Source: Pigmentiphaga sp. NML080357
GTDB taxonomy: Bacteria; Pseudomonadota; Gammaproteobacteria; Burkholderiales; Burkholderiaceae_B
DNA length: 64,000 nt
Assembly: GCF_002188465.1 (NCBI RefSeq)
Contig: NZ_NINW01000022.1
Span: 1 to 64,000, forward strand
Direction of reading: 5' to 3'
Shown here piece after piece: positions 1 through 8,594 of the stretch; positions within the stretch are counted from its first letter, which is position 1, and each line of letters opens with the position of its first letter. A program made the position numbers and the translations under genes. A model generated the notes under the pieces. The model was not told the origin of the DNA and searched no databases. It saw only the letters and a program-made list of their open reading frames with translations.

Positions 1-82
1 GCAGATTCGTCAGGCTGACGTTGCCGCGCTGTCGCGGCAAACAGTGCTCGATCTGCTGATATTGGGCTTCGGTGATTTCCAT
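1..82 (-). CDS. IS5-family transposase, N-terminal fragment (cut by window edge)
   Basis: The first 27 codons read M-E-I-T-E-A-Q-Y-Q-Q-I-E-H-C-L-P-R and on to the window edge. This looks like the N-terminus of IS5-family (IS402/IS427-like) DDE transposases, whose first domain contacts the terminal repeats. The start is the ATG at 82-80. The gene runs off the left edge, so its integrity and catalytic residues cannot be judged. The family call rests on a short N-terminal match and is moderately sure. Confidence 0.6.
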   Translation of the reverse strand, partial: MEITEAQYQQIEHCLPRQRGNVSLTNL

Positions 83-127
83 ACCCGAAGTATACGAGCA
101 AATTCATTTAGTGTGAACACGCCCTAG
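1..127 (-). mobile_element. End of an IS5-like insertion sequence
   Basis: The transposase start lies about 42 nt inside a likely element end. Read outward on the minus strand, the non-coding end finishes near 124 with GGGCGTGTTCACACTAAATG as the probable terminal inverted repeat, followed by CTAG (124-127), a target of the kind such elements use. The other end and the target duplication are outside the window, so the boundary is inferred from one side only. Confidence 0.5.
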
Positions 128-219
128 GAAGGATAGAATTTACAACTGGTTACGCTGTTTAACTAATGTTCCGAAATTTGCGGTTTTGGTCCAGCTGGGA
201 ATGTCGCGCACGGATGAGT

Positions 220-1317
220 CTATTCCTCGGCCTTGTGCAGGACCAGCCACCGCGGGGTCCGGAAACGCACGATGGCAGTGTACAACCAGGTGTAGACCGC
301 GACGAACAGCGCGAGGAAAACCGCCAGGACCGCCCCGCGGTCCCAGAAAACCGTGGCCGGCACGATGGCCACCAAGGCGAGCGCCCACAGGTAGGGCGAG
401 GTGACGGCGTTGCGCTGGGTGAGCAGCCGCGCGTTGTGGGTGCCGATGGCCCAGCGGATGACGCGCTTGTATATAAGCATATGCAAATGGACGCCGTCCG
501 GCATGCTGGGCGACATGCCGCGGAGATATTTCTTTCGATATATGGAGAAAACGGTCTCGAAAATCGGGTAGATGAAGAGCAGGGCCGGATACCAGGCCGA
601 GACCGAGGGGTTGCGCGCGACCAGCAGAATACCGAGCTCGGCCAGCATGAAACCCAGGAAGTAAGCCCCCCCATCGCCCAGGAAGATGAGGCCATAGGGA
701 TAGTTCCACACCAGGAAGCCCAGTATGGCGCCGATCATGATGAGCGCGCCCCCCAGGACCAGTGGGTCGCCCACCTTGAAGGCCACGTAGCCCAGTGAGG
801 CGAACATGGTCATGGCCGCGGCCGAGGCCAGGCCGTTGAACCCGTCGATGATGTTGACCGCGTTGACCAGCGCGGCCACGCAAAGGACGGCCACGACGCC
901 CGCGACGAGCGGGATGGCGAGCCAGTCGTCGACGTAGGGAAGGTCGAGGCGCACGACGGTGGCGTGAAGCGCCAGCGTGGCCAGGGCGCCGCCCACGAGC
1001 GCGCACAGCAGCCGCACCGTGGGGCTGATGCGCTTGGTGAAGTCTTCGGCCAGGCCGATGCCGAACACCACGACCGAACAGGCCAGGAGCAGGCCGAGGT
1101 TGATGGCCAGCGGCAGGTCGCGCGAGGTCAGGGCGGCCACCGCGATGCAACAGGCCGCGACGATGCCGATGCCGCCTACCCGGGGAACGGGCCGGACGTG
1201 GAATTTCTGGACGCCGTCGAGGTCGTGGTCCGCCGCCGCGCTATTGCGATTGGCAAAGCGCACGATGAGCATGGTGGCAAGAAAGGAAACAATGAAACTG
1301 ATCGTCAGGTTGAGCAT
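220..1317 (-). CDS. Glycosyltransferase family 4 (WecA/MraY-type) sugar-1-phosphate transferase
   Basis: A 365-residue polytopic inner-membrane protein of the MraY/WecA superfamily, which transfers a sugar-1-phosphate from a UDP-sugar to undecaprenyl phosphate to start O-antigen, ECA or capsule repeat units. Family marks are visible: an early H-V-R-P-V-P-R-V-G-G-I-G segment near residue 40, G-L-A-E-D-F-T-K (the first acidic loop, with ED in place of DD), N-A-V-N-I-I-D-G-F-N-G-L, F-L-G-D-G-G, and D-G-V-H-L-H with a nearby Arg for the cytoplasmic nucleotide-sugar loop. It is divergent from the phosphohexomutase gene. The exact sugar (HexNAc type) cannot be told from sequence. Confidence 0.85.
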   Translation of the reverse strand: MLNLTISFIVSFLATMLIVRFANRNSAAADHDLDGVQKFHVRPVPRVGGIGIVAACCIAVAALTSRDLPLAINLGLLLACSVVVFGIGLAEDFTKRISPTVRLLCALVGGALATLALHATVVRLDLPYVDDWLAIPLVAGVVAVLCVAALVNAVNIIDGFNGLASAAAMTMFASLGYVAFKVGDPLVLGGALIMIGAILGFLVWNYPYGLIFLGDGGAYFLGFMLAELGILLVARNPSVSAWYPALLFIYPIFETVFSIYRKKYLRGMSPSMPDGVHLHMLIYKRVIRWAIGTHNARLLTQRNAVTSPYLWALALVAIVPATVFWDRGAVLAVFLALFVAVYTWLYTAIVRFRTPRWLVLHKAEE

Positions 1318-1686
1318 GCATGCTCGCCGCAGTTGGGGCCGGTGCGCTGCCGGCGGAAAAGGGTGATTGTCGAGCTGGCACCTGTATATACGACAACCCT
1401 GTGACCTGTCACGCCGTTCTAACTTTTCTCCACAAACGACAATTATTGTGCCGTAACGCGCCGTTACTTAGGACAAGAAAACGGGGTTTTCTCCGCCAAA
1501 CTTCATCTATAGTCCCTAGTGAACTTGTCCGACTCGCGCGGGACTATATTGCCTGGGATACTGGGCGGCGACGAGGCTGTATATGGATTACCACCGGTAC
1601 TGCGCCTGCTCGTGCGTAAGTGCTTTCATCGGTCATTGGACACCGCCCGCCCGGACGACTCACCGTATTCAAATCAGGAGCTTTTC
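1318..1686. promoter_or_regulatory. Intergenic region with three short perfect dyads, between divergent genes
   Basis: This 369-nt gap separates the divergent transferase and phosphohexomutase genes and is more AT-rich than its surroundings. It holds three perfect small inverted repeats: ACAAT-T-ATTGT (1439-1449), GTAACG-CGC-CGTTAC (1453-1467) and AGAAAAC-GGG-GTTTTCT (1476-1492). They are closely spaced and could be operators for either gene. No strong sigma-70 promoter with 17-nt spacing stands out. No convincing gene is present here. Confidence 0.4.
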
Positions 1687-3093
1687 GTGGGGACCACCCT
1701 TTCATCATCATCCGCCGACATCGCCGCCTCCGCCTTCAAGGCCTATGACATCCGCGGTGTCGTCCCCTCTCCCCTGAGCCCCGAATTCGCGCGCCGCCTC
1801 GGCGCCGCGCTGGCGCTGGAGGCGCGGCGCGCCGGCGTGAAAGAGGTCATGGTCGGCCGCGATGGCCGCTTGAGCGGCCCGGACCTGGCCGAGGCCCTGC
1901 AGGCGGGCCTGATGGCCGGCGGCGTGAACGTCCTGGACATCGGCATGGTGCCGACGCCCCTGGTCTATTACGCGGCCAACGTCAGCGGCACCGGTTCGGG
2001 CGTGGCCATTACCGGCAGCCACAATCCGCCGCAGTACAACGGCTTCAAGATGATGATGGCGGGCACCACGCTGTACGGCGATGCCATCACGGCGCTGCGC
2101 GAGCCCATGCTGAAGGGCGAGGGCGCGGACGCGGCCACGCCGGGCGCGCGCAAGGAATGGGACGTGGTGCCCGGATACCTCGAGCGCATCGTGGGCGACG
2201 TGAAGCTGGCCCGCAAGATGAAGATCGCGGTCGATGCCGGCAACGGCGTGGCCGGCCCGGTGGCGGTGCAACTGTTCAAGGCGCTGGGCTGCGAGGTGGT
2301 CGAGCTGTTCTGCGACGTGGACGGCACCTTCCCCAACCATCACCCCGATCCCGCCGACCCGCACAACCTGGAGGACCTGGTCCGCTGCCTGGCCGAGACC
2401 GATTGCGAGATCGGCCTGGCCTTCGACGGCGACGGCGACCGCCTGGGCGTGGTCACGAAATCCGGCCAGATCATCTGGCCCGATCGCCAGTTGATCCTGT
2501 TCGCGCGCGACGTGCTGTCGCGCAACCCGGGCGCCGAGATCATCTATGACGTGAAATGCAGCCGCTATGTGGCGCAAGAGGTCCGCGCCGCGGGCGGCAA
2601 GCCGCTGATGTGGAAGACGGGCCACTCGCTGGTCAAGGCCAAGCTCAAGGAAACCGGCGCGCCGCTGGCGGGCGAGATGAGCGGCCACATCTTCTTCAAG
2701 GAGCGCTGGTACGGTTTCGACGACGGGCTGTACACCGGCGCCCGGCTGCTGGAGATCGTGTCGCGTTCGGACAATCCCTCGGCGGTGCTCGAGGCGCTGC
2801 CGCAGGCCAAGTCCACGCCGGAACTGAAACTGGAAACCGGCGAGGGCGAACAGTTCGAAGTCGTCAAGCGCCTGCAGCAGCAAGGGCAGTTCACGGGCGC
2901 GCGCGAGGTGATCACCATCGACGGCGTGCGCGTGGAATATCCCGATGGGTTCGGCCTGGCGCGGCCGTCGAACACCACGCCGGTGGTGGTGCTGCGTTTC
3001 GAGGCGGACGACGATGCCGCGCTCGCGCGCATCCAGCAGGATTTCCGCACCCAGCTGCTGCGTGTCGCCCCCGATGCCAAGTTGCCGTTCTAA
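1687..3093 (+). CDS. Phosphomannomutase/phosphoglucomutase (AlgC-like)
   Basis: A 468-residue alpha-D-phosphohexomutase that interconverts the 1- and 6-phosphates of glucose and mannose for LPS and exopolysaccharide precursors. Seen: F-K-A-Y-D-I-R-G near the N-terminus, the phosphoserine loop I-T-G-S-H-N-P-P (Ser about residue 110), the Mg loop D-G-D-G-D-R (about 247) and the sugar-binding G-E-M-S-G-H (about 330), all at the spacing of Pseudomonas AlgC. I chose the GTG at 1687 because CAGGAG lies 6 nt upstream and the protein then matches family length. An in-frame extension to 1519 would add unrelated residues. It is followed after 13 nt by pgi and probably co-transcribed with it. Confidence 0.93.
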   Translation: MGTTLSSSSADIAASAFKAYDIRGVVPSPLSPEFARRLGAALALEARRAGVKEVMVGRDGRLSGPDLAEALQAGLMAGGVNVLDIGMVPTPLVYYAANVSGTGSGVAITGSHNPPQYNGFKMMMAGTTLYGDAITALREPMLKGEGADAATPGARKEWDVVPGYLERIVGDVKLARKMKIAVDAGNGVAGPVAVQLFKALGCEVVELFCDVDGTFPNHHPDPADPHNLEDLVRCLAETDCEIGLAFDGDGDRLGVVTKSGQIIWPDRQLILFARDVLSRNPGAEIIYDVKCSRYVAQEVRAAGGKPLMWKTGHSLVKAKLKETGAPLAGEMSGHIFFKERWYGFDDGLYTGARLLEIVSRSDNPSAVLEALPQAKSTPELKLETGEGEQFEVVKRLQQQGQFTGAREVITIDGVRVEYPDGFGLARPSNTTPVVVLRFEADDDAALARIQQDFRTQLLRVAPDAKLPF

Positions 3094-3106
3094 GGAGGAA
3101 CCGAGA

Positions 3107-4699
3107 GTGAAAGGCGCCCCCGCATATCTGTCGCAAGCCCTTGCGCCGCTTGCCGATACGGCGGCCTGGAAGGCGTTCGCGGAGGCCGCGCTGCGCGCCG
3201 ACCGCGGTGCGGGCACCTTGCGGGTGCTCGAGGCGGCGGGCCTGGCCGTGGACCTGAGCACGCAGGCGCAATCGCCTGAATTGCTGGAGGCGGGCCTGGC
3301 GCTGCTGGCCGAGCGCGACTTCGGCGCCTGGCGCGAACGGCTGCTGGAAGGCGGCATTGCCAACTGTACCGAGAACCGCGCCGCCTGGCACACCGCCTTG
3401 CGCGCGGAAGAACCGCCGGGGCGGGTGGCCGGCCGCGTGCTGGCCGAGCGGGACCGGGTGCGGGCGTTCGTGCGGCACATCGATGCCCAGGGCCGCTACG
3501 ACAGCGTCGTCCACATCGGCATAGGCGGCAGCGACTGGGGGCCCAAGCTCGTGGTGTCGGCGCTGGGCTATGCCGGCACCCGCCGGCAGATGCGCTTCGT
3601 GTCCAACATCGACGGCCACGCCATCGAAGCAGGCCTCCTGGGTCTCGATCCGCGGCGCACGATGGTGGTGGTGTCGTCCAAGTCGTTCAACACCACCGAG
3701 ACGCTGAACAACGCCCAGTGCGCGCTGCGCTGGCTGCGCGAGGCGGGCATTGCCGATCCGTGGGAGCACGTGGTGGCCGTGACGGCCAATGCCGAGGCCG
3801 CCAAGCGCATGGGCGTGGCGCCGGAACGGATCTTCACGTTCTGGGATTGGGCCGGCGGCCGCTATTCGGTGTGGTCGGCCATCGGACTGCCGATCGCGCT
3901 CGCCCTGGGGGCCGAGGCGCTGGATGGCCTGCTGCAAGGCGCGGCGGCGATGGACGCGCATTTCGCCCAGGCGCCGCTCGAGCGGAACGCGCCGGTGCAG
4001 CTGGCGCTTACGGGCCTGGCCAACCGCAACGTGTTCGGGTATGCCTCGCTCAACATCGCGCCCTACGACGCGCGCCTGGTCCACCTGGTGCCTTACCTCC
4101 AGCAACTGGAGATGGAGTCGCTGGGCAAGTCGGTGGACCTGCACGGGCAGCCGGTCTCGGTGCCCACCGGCCCCGTCGTCTGGGGCATGCCGGGCACCGA
4201 CGGCCAGCACACCTTTTTCCAGTGGCTGCACCAGGGGCCAGAAGGCGCGCCGGTGGATTTCATCATATGCCGCGAGGCCGACCATCCCTATCCCGAGCAC
4301 CATCGCCTGCTGGTGGCCAATTGCCTGGCCCAGCGCGAAGCGCTGCTGCGCGGCAAGCCCGCGTCCACGCTGGAAACCGAGCTGGCCGCCAAGGAAAGCG
4401 ATCCCGAGCGCGCCGCCTGGCTGGCGCGGCACAAGGCGCATCCGGGCGGCCGCCCGTCCACCCTCATCGTGCTGCCGCGCCTGACGGCGCACTCGCTGGG
4501 GGCGCTGCTGGCCTTGTACGAGCACAAGGTGTTCGTGCAGGGCGTCGTCTGGGGCATCAATCCTTTCGACCAGTGGGGCGTGGAGTACGGCAAGGTGCTG
4601 GCGACCGGGATAGCCGAGGAACTGGCCGGCAAGGCGCCGGTCGGCCAGCGCGACCCGTCGACGGCGCACTGGGTGGAGGCCTGGCGGGCCGCGCTGTGA
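3107..4699 (+). CDS. pgi: Glucose-6-phosphate isomerase
   Basis: A 530-residue cytosolic isomerase interconverting glucose-6-phosphate and fructose-6-phosphate. Both family signatures are present: the sugar-phosphate site S-S-K-S-F-N-T-T-E-T and the region L-E-M-E-S-L-G-K-S-V-D-L-H-G, with G-V-E-Y-G-K-V-L-A near the C-terminus. The start is GTG 3107, set by AAGGAGG at 3092-3098; longer in-frame starts lie inside the upstream gene. With the phosphohexomutase it forms a hexose-phosphate pair feeding surface polysaccharide synthesis. It ends 18 nt from the convergent FAH-family gene. Confidence 0.96.
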   Translation: MKGAPAYLSQALAPLADTAAWKAFAEAALRADRGAGTLRVLEAAGLAVDLSTQAQSPELLEAGLALLAERDFGAWRERLLEGGIANCTENRAAWHTALRAEEPPGRVAGRVLAERDRVRAFVRHIDAQGRYDSVVHIGIGGSDWGPKLVVSALGYAGTRRQMRFVSNIDGHAIEAGLLGLDPRRTMVVVSSKSFNTTETLNNAQCALRWLREAGIADPWEHVVAVTANAEAAKRMGVAPERIFTFWDWAGGRYSVWSAIGLPIALALGAEALDGLLQGAAAMDAHFAQAPLERNAPVQLALTGLANRNVFGYASLNIAPYDARLVHLVPYLQQLEMESLGKSVDLHGQPVSVPTGPVVWGMPGTDGQHTFFQWLHQGPEGAPVDFIICREADHPYPEHHRLLVANCLAQREALLRGKPASTLETELAAKESDPERAAWLARHKAHPGGRPSTLIVLPRLTAHSLGALLALYEHKVFVQGVVWGINPFDQWGVEYGKVLATGIAEELAGKAPVGQRDPSTAHWVEAWRAAL

Positions 4700-4717
4700 A
4701 GCGCTAACCCGCCGTCT

Positions 4718-5578
4718 TCAATCCAGCAGCGCCGGGTCCCAGGCGTGGACGACCTGGCGCTGCTCGCCTAGCCCCTGTATGCCCAGCGTGACGACGTCGC
4801 CGGCCTTGAGGTAGACCGGCGGCTTCTGGCCCAGCCCCACCCCCGGCGGCGTGCCGGTCGAGATGAGGTCGCCCGGTTCGAGCGTCATGAAGCGGCTGAT
4901 ATAGCTGACCAGGAAATCCACGCCGAAGATCATGGTGCGGGTGTTGCCGTCCTGGAAGCGCTTGCCATTGACGTCCAGCCACAGGTGCAGGCCCTGCGGG
5001 TCGGGCACCTCGTCGGCCGTCGCCAGCCACGGGCCGATGGGGCCGAAGGTATCGCAGCCCTTGCCCTTGTCCCATTGGCCGCAGCGCTCGAGCTGGTATT
5101 CGCGTTCCGAGACGTCGTTGATGACGCAGAAGCCCGCGATGTGCCGACGGGCTTCCTCGGGTTCGACATAGCGGGCGCGCGTGCCGATGACGATGCCCAG
5201 TTCGACCTCCCAGTCGGTCTTGGTCGATCCGCGCGGCATGACGATGGGGTCGTCGGGCCCCTGGATGCAGCTATTCCACTTGGCGAACAGAATGGGTTCT
5301 TCCGGCACGGGCTGGTTGGATTCGGCCGCGTGGTCGTTGTAGTTCAGGCCGACGCAGATGAATTTCCCCGTGCCGCGGTACGGGGCGCCGAGCCGCGTGC
5401 CCGCGGGGACGATGGGGAGGCTTTCGATGTCCAGCTTGCGCAGCCGATCGAGTTCGGCGGGGGCGAGCGTGGCGGCGGTGATGTCGTCCAGGTGGGCGGA
5501 GAGATCGCGCAGCTTGCCGGCCGTGTCCAGGAGGCCGGGTTTCTCTTGGCCCTTGGGGCCATGGCGTAGGAGTTTCAT
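4718..5578 (-). CDS. Fumarylacetoacetate hydrolase (FAH) family protein
   Basis: A 286-residue member of the FAH/2-keto-4-pentenoate hydratase superfamily, metal-dependent enzymes that cleave C-C bonds or hydrate or decarboxylate 2-oxo acids. Seen: the core start F-I-C-V-G-L-N-Y-N-D-H-A, D-W-E-V-E-L-G supplying the metal-binding acidic residues, K-G-C-D-T-F-G-P-I-G-P-W, and the C-terminal I-S-T-G-T-P-P-G-V-G. An N-terminal extension of about 70 residues is usual in this subgroup. It is the last gene of an apparent four-gene minus-strand unit (GntR, TauD-like, Bug, FAH), 61 nt after the Bug gene. The substrate is unknown; a hydroxy or keto acid released by the dioxygenase is plausible. Confidence 0.88.
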   Translation of the reverse strand: MKLLRHGPKGQEKPGLLDTAGKLRDLSAHLDDITAATLAPAELDRLRKLDIESLPIVPAGTRLGAPYRGTGKFICVGLNYNDHAAESNQPVPEEPILFAKWNSCIQGPDDPIVMPRGSTKTDWEVELGIVIGTRARYVEPEEARRHIAGFCVINDVSEREYQLERCGQWDKGKGCDTFGPIGPWLATADEVPDPQGLHLWLDVNGKRFQDGNTRTMIFGVDFLVSYISRFMTLEPGDLISTGTPPGVGLGQKPPVYLKAGDVVTLGIQGLGEQRQVVHAWDPALLD

Positions 5579-5639
5579 GGTGGGAAGGTAGTAAGGAGGA
5601 TGCGCCCGGCGGGGCCGGGCGCGACGAGGAGAGGGCCGG

Positions 5640-6626
5640 CTAGAGCGAAATCCGCGGAATGCCCGCCCGTTCGATCACGCCCGCCCACTTGCGGATTTCC
5701 TGGCGGGTCTTGTCCTCCAGTTCTTTGGGCGTGGAGCTGGCGGCGATGGCGCCCTGTGCAGCCAGTTTTTCCTTGACCGAGGTGTCGGTCAAGGCGCGCG
5801 CCGTTTCCCGTGCCAGCCGCTCGACGATGGGGCGGGGCAGGCCTGCCGGCCCGACCAGCGCGGTCCAGGTGTAGGCCTCGAAGCCGGCCATGCCGGACTC
5901 GACGAAGGTGGGAACCTCGGGCAGCGAAGGCAGGCGCTGTTCCGCGCCGATCGCCAGCGCGCGCACCTTGCCGCTCTTGATGTGCTGGTAGGACGCGAGG
6001 GCGTTGTCGAACATCACGGAGACCTGTCCGCTGATCAGGTCCGCCAGCGCGAGGCTGCTGCCTTTGTAGGGCACGTGCACGATGTCGAGCCCCTGCTGGC
6101 TCTTGAGCAATTCCATCGTCAGGTTGGGCGGGGAGCCCATGCCTGGCGAGGCGTAGTTGAGCTTGCCCGGATTGGCCTTCACCCACTGGATGAATTCGGC
6201 CAGGGTCTTGGCGGGCACCGACGGATGCACGTTCAGCACCAGCGGCAGGATGGACGTGAGCGAGATCTGCGTGAAGTCCTTCAGCGGATCGTAGGACATG
6301 CGCTCGAACAGGCTGATGTTGATCGCGTGCGGCCCGTTGCCGGTCAGGAGCAGCGTGTAGCCATCCGCCGGCGCGCGGGCGGCGGCCTCCTGGCCGATGA
6401 TGCCCGAGGCGCCCGCGCGGTTGTCGACGATGAAGGACTGGCCCAGCGAGGCGGACAGCTTCTCGGCCAGGATGCGGGCGATGATGTCGGTCGCCCCGCC
6501 GGCGGGGAAGGGAACGATCATGCGTACCGGCCGGTTCGGCCAGTTGTCTTCGCTGGCGTGGACCGGCCATGCGGCGGGCGCGCCGGCCGCCACGGCCGCC
6601 AGCCCGAAAAAGGTTCGGCGTTTCAT
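5640..6626 (-). CDS. Bug/TctC-family tripartite tricarboxylate receptor
   Basis: A 328-residue periplasmic binding protein of the Bug family, greatly expanded in Bordetella, which captures carboxylate-like solutes for TTT transporters or for signalling. The N-terminus is basic with a hydrophobic stretch ending V-H-A-S (signal peptide of about 25 residues). Core marks: P-V-R-M-I-V-P-F-P-A-G-G-A-T-D, V-D-N-R-A-G-A-S-G, D-G-Y-T-L-L, V-P-Y-K-G-S. No TctA/TctB membrane genes are in the window. Gene order with a TauD-type dioxygenase and an FAH enzyme suggests that the ligand is the operon's substrate. Confidence 0.93.
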   Translation of the reverse strand: MKRRTFFGLAAVAAGAPAAWPVHASEDNWPNRPVRMIVPFPAGGATDIIARILAEKLSASLGQSFIVDNRAGASGIIGQEAAARAPADGYTLLLTGNGPHAINISLFERMSYDPLKDFTQISLTSILPLVLNVHPSVPAKTLAEFIQWVKANPGKLNYASPGMGSPPNLTMELLKSQQGLDIVHVPYKGSSLALADLISGQVSVMFDNALASYQHIKSGKVRALAIGAEQRLPSLPEVPTFVESGMAGFEAYTWTALVGPAGLPRPIVERLARETARALTDTSVKEKLAAQGAIAASSTPKELEDKTRQEIRKWAGVIERAGIPRISL

Positions 6627-6657
6627 GATTGCGGTTTCCTTGCGTGCGTGCGCGGCT

Positions 6658-7560
6658 TCAGTGCTCGGCGGGGCGGTAGAACGGGGCGTCGCCCTGGATC
6701 GTCGTGCGCCGCATGAGGCGGCGATACGTGTTGTCGAACTCGGTGGCGCGATGCATGGTCGAGCGGTTGTCCCAGAACACGAGGTCGCCGGGTTGCCATT
6801 TATGGCGATAGACGAAAGCGGGCTGGGTAGAGAACTCGCTCAGCTCGATCACCATGCGCCGGCCCGGTTCGTCGTCCATGCCCTCGATGGTGCGCGTCAG
6901 GCCCTCGCCGACGTACAGCGCCTGGCGGCCCGTGGACGGATGGGTGCGCACGACGGGATGGGCGACGGGCGGTGTCTTGGCTTCTTCTTCCGGCGTGAGC
7001 GGCTGGCGGTGCGTCAGGTAGGTGCGGTAATGCCAGGGGTAGTCGTGGATGCCGCGCAGCCTGGCCAGCCGCTGCCGGTCTGCCGCCGGCAGCGCGTCGT
7101 AGGCGGCGAACATGCTGGCGAACTCGGTGTCCGCTCCCTGCGGCGGGCATTCGACGCCGTACAGCAGCGAGCCCATGCTCGGGCGCGGCAGGAAGGACAT
7201 GTCGGAGTGCCAGATCATGCCGGCACGATCGGCGCCGATCTTTTCGCCTTTTTCATTGGTGATGTTGGACAGGATGGTGACTTCGGGGCAGTCGGCCATG
7301 TTGAAGCGGTTGACCACGTGCCCGATCAGCGGGCCGAAGTGCGCGCTGAAATCGCGGTGGGCGGGCGGGGGCAGGTCCTGGCCGCGGAAGATCACCACGC
7401 CGTGCCGCTCCCATGCCGCCTTGATGTCCGCGATCGCGTCCGCCGGCACGGGCCGCGAGAGATCCACGCCTTCGATCTGGGCGCCGATGTGTTCGGTGAG
7501 CTTGCGGACGGTGATGCCGCTGGCGGTGCGGTAGGTGTCGCGGATCGATTCGGTCTGCAT
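6658..7560 (-). CDS. TauD/TfdA-family Fe(II)/2-oxoglutarate dioxygenase
   Basis: A cytosolic dioxygenase of about 300 residues that uses 2-oxoglutarate and O2 to hydroxylate a substrate, as taurine (TauD) or 2,4-D (TfdA) enzymes do. The facial triad is visible: W-H-S-D-M-S-F supplies His and Asp, M-H-R-A-T-E-F the distal His, and the following R-R-L-M-R-R-T-T segment the 2-OG-binding Arg. Two ATGs are adjacent (7563 and 7560). AGGAG (7566-7570) sits only 2 nt from the first but 5 nt from the second, so I take the second; an upstream in-frame extension to 7611 is unlikely. It is followed by the Bug gene after 31 nt. Confidence 0.9.
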   Translation of the reverse strand: MQTESIRDTYRTASGITVRKLTEHIGAQIEGVDLSRPVPADAIADIKAAWERHGVVIFRGQDLPPPAHRDFSAHFGPLIGHVVNRFNMADCPEVTILSNITNEKGEKIGADRAGMIWHSDMSFLPRPSMGSLLYGVECPPQGADTEFASMFAAYDALPAADRQRLARLRGIHDYPWHYRTYLTHRQPLTPEEEAKTPPVAHPVVRTHPSTGRQALYVGEGLTRTIEGMDDEPGRRMVIELSEFSTQPAFVYRHKWQPGDLVFWDNRSTMHRATEFDNTYRRLMRRTTIQGDAPFYRPAEH

Positions 7561-7583
7561 CATGTCTCCTCTGTTTTGTTTGA

Positions 7584-7704
7584 TTGTCGACAGTGATGGA
7601 AGAGGTGTCAATATCCGGGTTATTACCTGGTATAAGGCAAGATTCTTTCAGGGCTTGTCGCCAGCCAGAAAATATTGTCTACGAATTGTTATTTTGTCGA
7701 CATC
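7584..7704. promoter_or_regulatory. Cluster of three GT-N2-AC operator-like sites upstream of the TauD-type gene
   Basis: Three related sites lie in the 181-nt gap between the GntR-type regulator and the dioxygenase gene: TTGTCGACAGT at 7584-7594, TTGTCTACGAA at 7675-7685 and TTGTCGACATC at 7694-7704. Two contain the perfect palindrome TGTCGACA. FadR-subfamily GntR proteins recognise GT...AC half-sites, so these are likely operators for the adjacent regulator. The first site is 24 nt from the dioxygenase start. Confidence 0.55.
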
Positions 7705-7741
7705 GACTGTCCCGTCGCGCCGGCCGGGAGCGGACGAGGGA

Positions 7742-8425
7742 TCAGTCCTCGAGCAAGCCCAGCGCGTAGGCCAGGTTGTCGTGCACCAGTTTCTGGCCGC
7801 AACGGTTGGCGCTTTCGTGGTCTTGCGCCTCTAGGGCATCCAGCAGCTTGCGCCAGTTGCCCAGGGATTGCTGCCGACGGGACGCGGCCGACAGGCCCAG
7901 GGTGGTATAGCGGGCGATTTGCAGCGACATCTGGTTCAGCATATTGGCCAGCTTCTTGTTGCCGCAGTGCTCGCAGATGAGCCGCGCCATGCCGGCCGAC
8001 AGCTCGGCGTGTTCCAGCGCGCGCGCCTGTTCGTCCGCGCCCTCGAGCGCCGACATGCGCGTCAGCGTATCGTTCAGGCGGCGCAATTGGGCGTCGGTGC
8101 GCAGCCGTGCGAACAGATCGCAGGCCACGCCCAGCAGGGCGGCGCGGATCTGGTAGATCTCGACCATTTCGTCGTGGCTCAGCGCGGTGACCTTCGCGCC
8201 GTGCCGGGGCTGGATCGACACCACGCCGTCGCGCTCGAGGATGCGCAGCGCCTCGCGCACGCTGCTGCGGCTGACGCCGAAGTAATTGGCCAGCGGAATC
8301 TCGCGCAGGCTGGCGCCGGGCGCGATCTCGTTCTTCATGATCGCTTCGGCGATCGCCTTGGCGACCTGCTCGGGCAGGCTCGTGAGGTTGGGAGGAGATC
8401 GCAGCAGCAGGGAGTCGAGAGCCAT
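7742..8425 (-). CDS. GntR-family (FadR/FCD-type) transcriptional regulator
   Basis: A 227-residue DNA-binding regulator. The N-terminal winged helix holds the GntR pattern: A-S-L-R-E-I-P-L-A-N-Y-F-G-V-S-R-S-S-V-R-E-A-L-type residues at about 38-62 and an E-R-D-G-V-V wing. The remaining 140 residues are an all-helical FCD ligand domain, which in this family usually binds a metal and a small carboxylic acid. It lies upstream of, and in the same direction as, the TauD-type/Bug/FAH genes, so it probably controls them. The ligand may be the imported acid or a product. Confidence 0.9.
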   Translation of the reverse strand: MALDSLLLRSPPNLTSLPEQVAKAIAEAIMKNEIAPGASLREIPLANYFGVSRSSVREALRILERDGVVSIQPRHGAKVTALSHDEMVEIYQIRAALLGVACDLFARLRTDAQLRRLNDTLTRMSALEGADEQARALEHAELSAGMARLICEHCGNKKLANMLNQMSLQIARYTTLGLSAASRRQQSLGNWRKLLDALEAQDHESANRCGQKLVHDNLAYALGLLED

Positions 8426-8594
8426 GAAGCGGTTGCTCGTTGGAGATGGAAACAGGCCGGCTGTCTGGCCTGGCGCAAGGCCTTGCGCAGCTTCCCCTGA
8501 GCGGGGCGGTGCCGGCCGGGGTATTGTCCAATAAATCGGGTGGCGTTACGAGCGTCGCCCGCCGACGGTCGACCGGCTTGCCGAACCAGGGGCG

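Noticed and set aside
2912-4669. Large antisense open frame across pgi
   Set aside because: High GC leaves several frames open; the plus strand has both Pgi signatures and a strong ribosome site, the antisense frame has neither.
8522-8533. TATTG-TC-CAATA dyad upstream of the first GntR gene as autoregulatory site
   Set aside because: It differs from the GT-N2-AC sites in the downstream gap and is too short to support alone.
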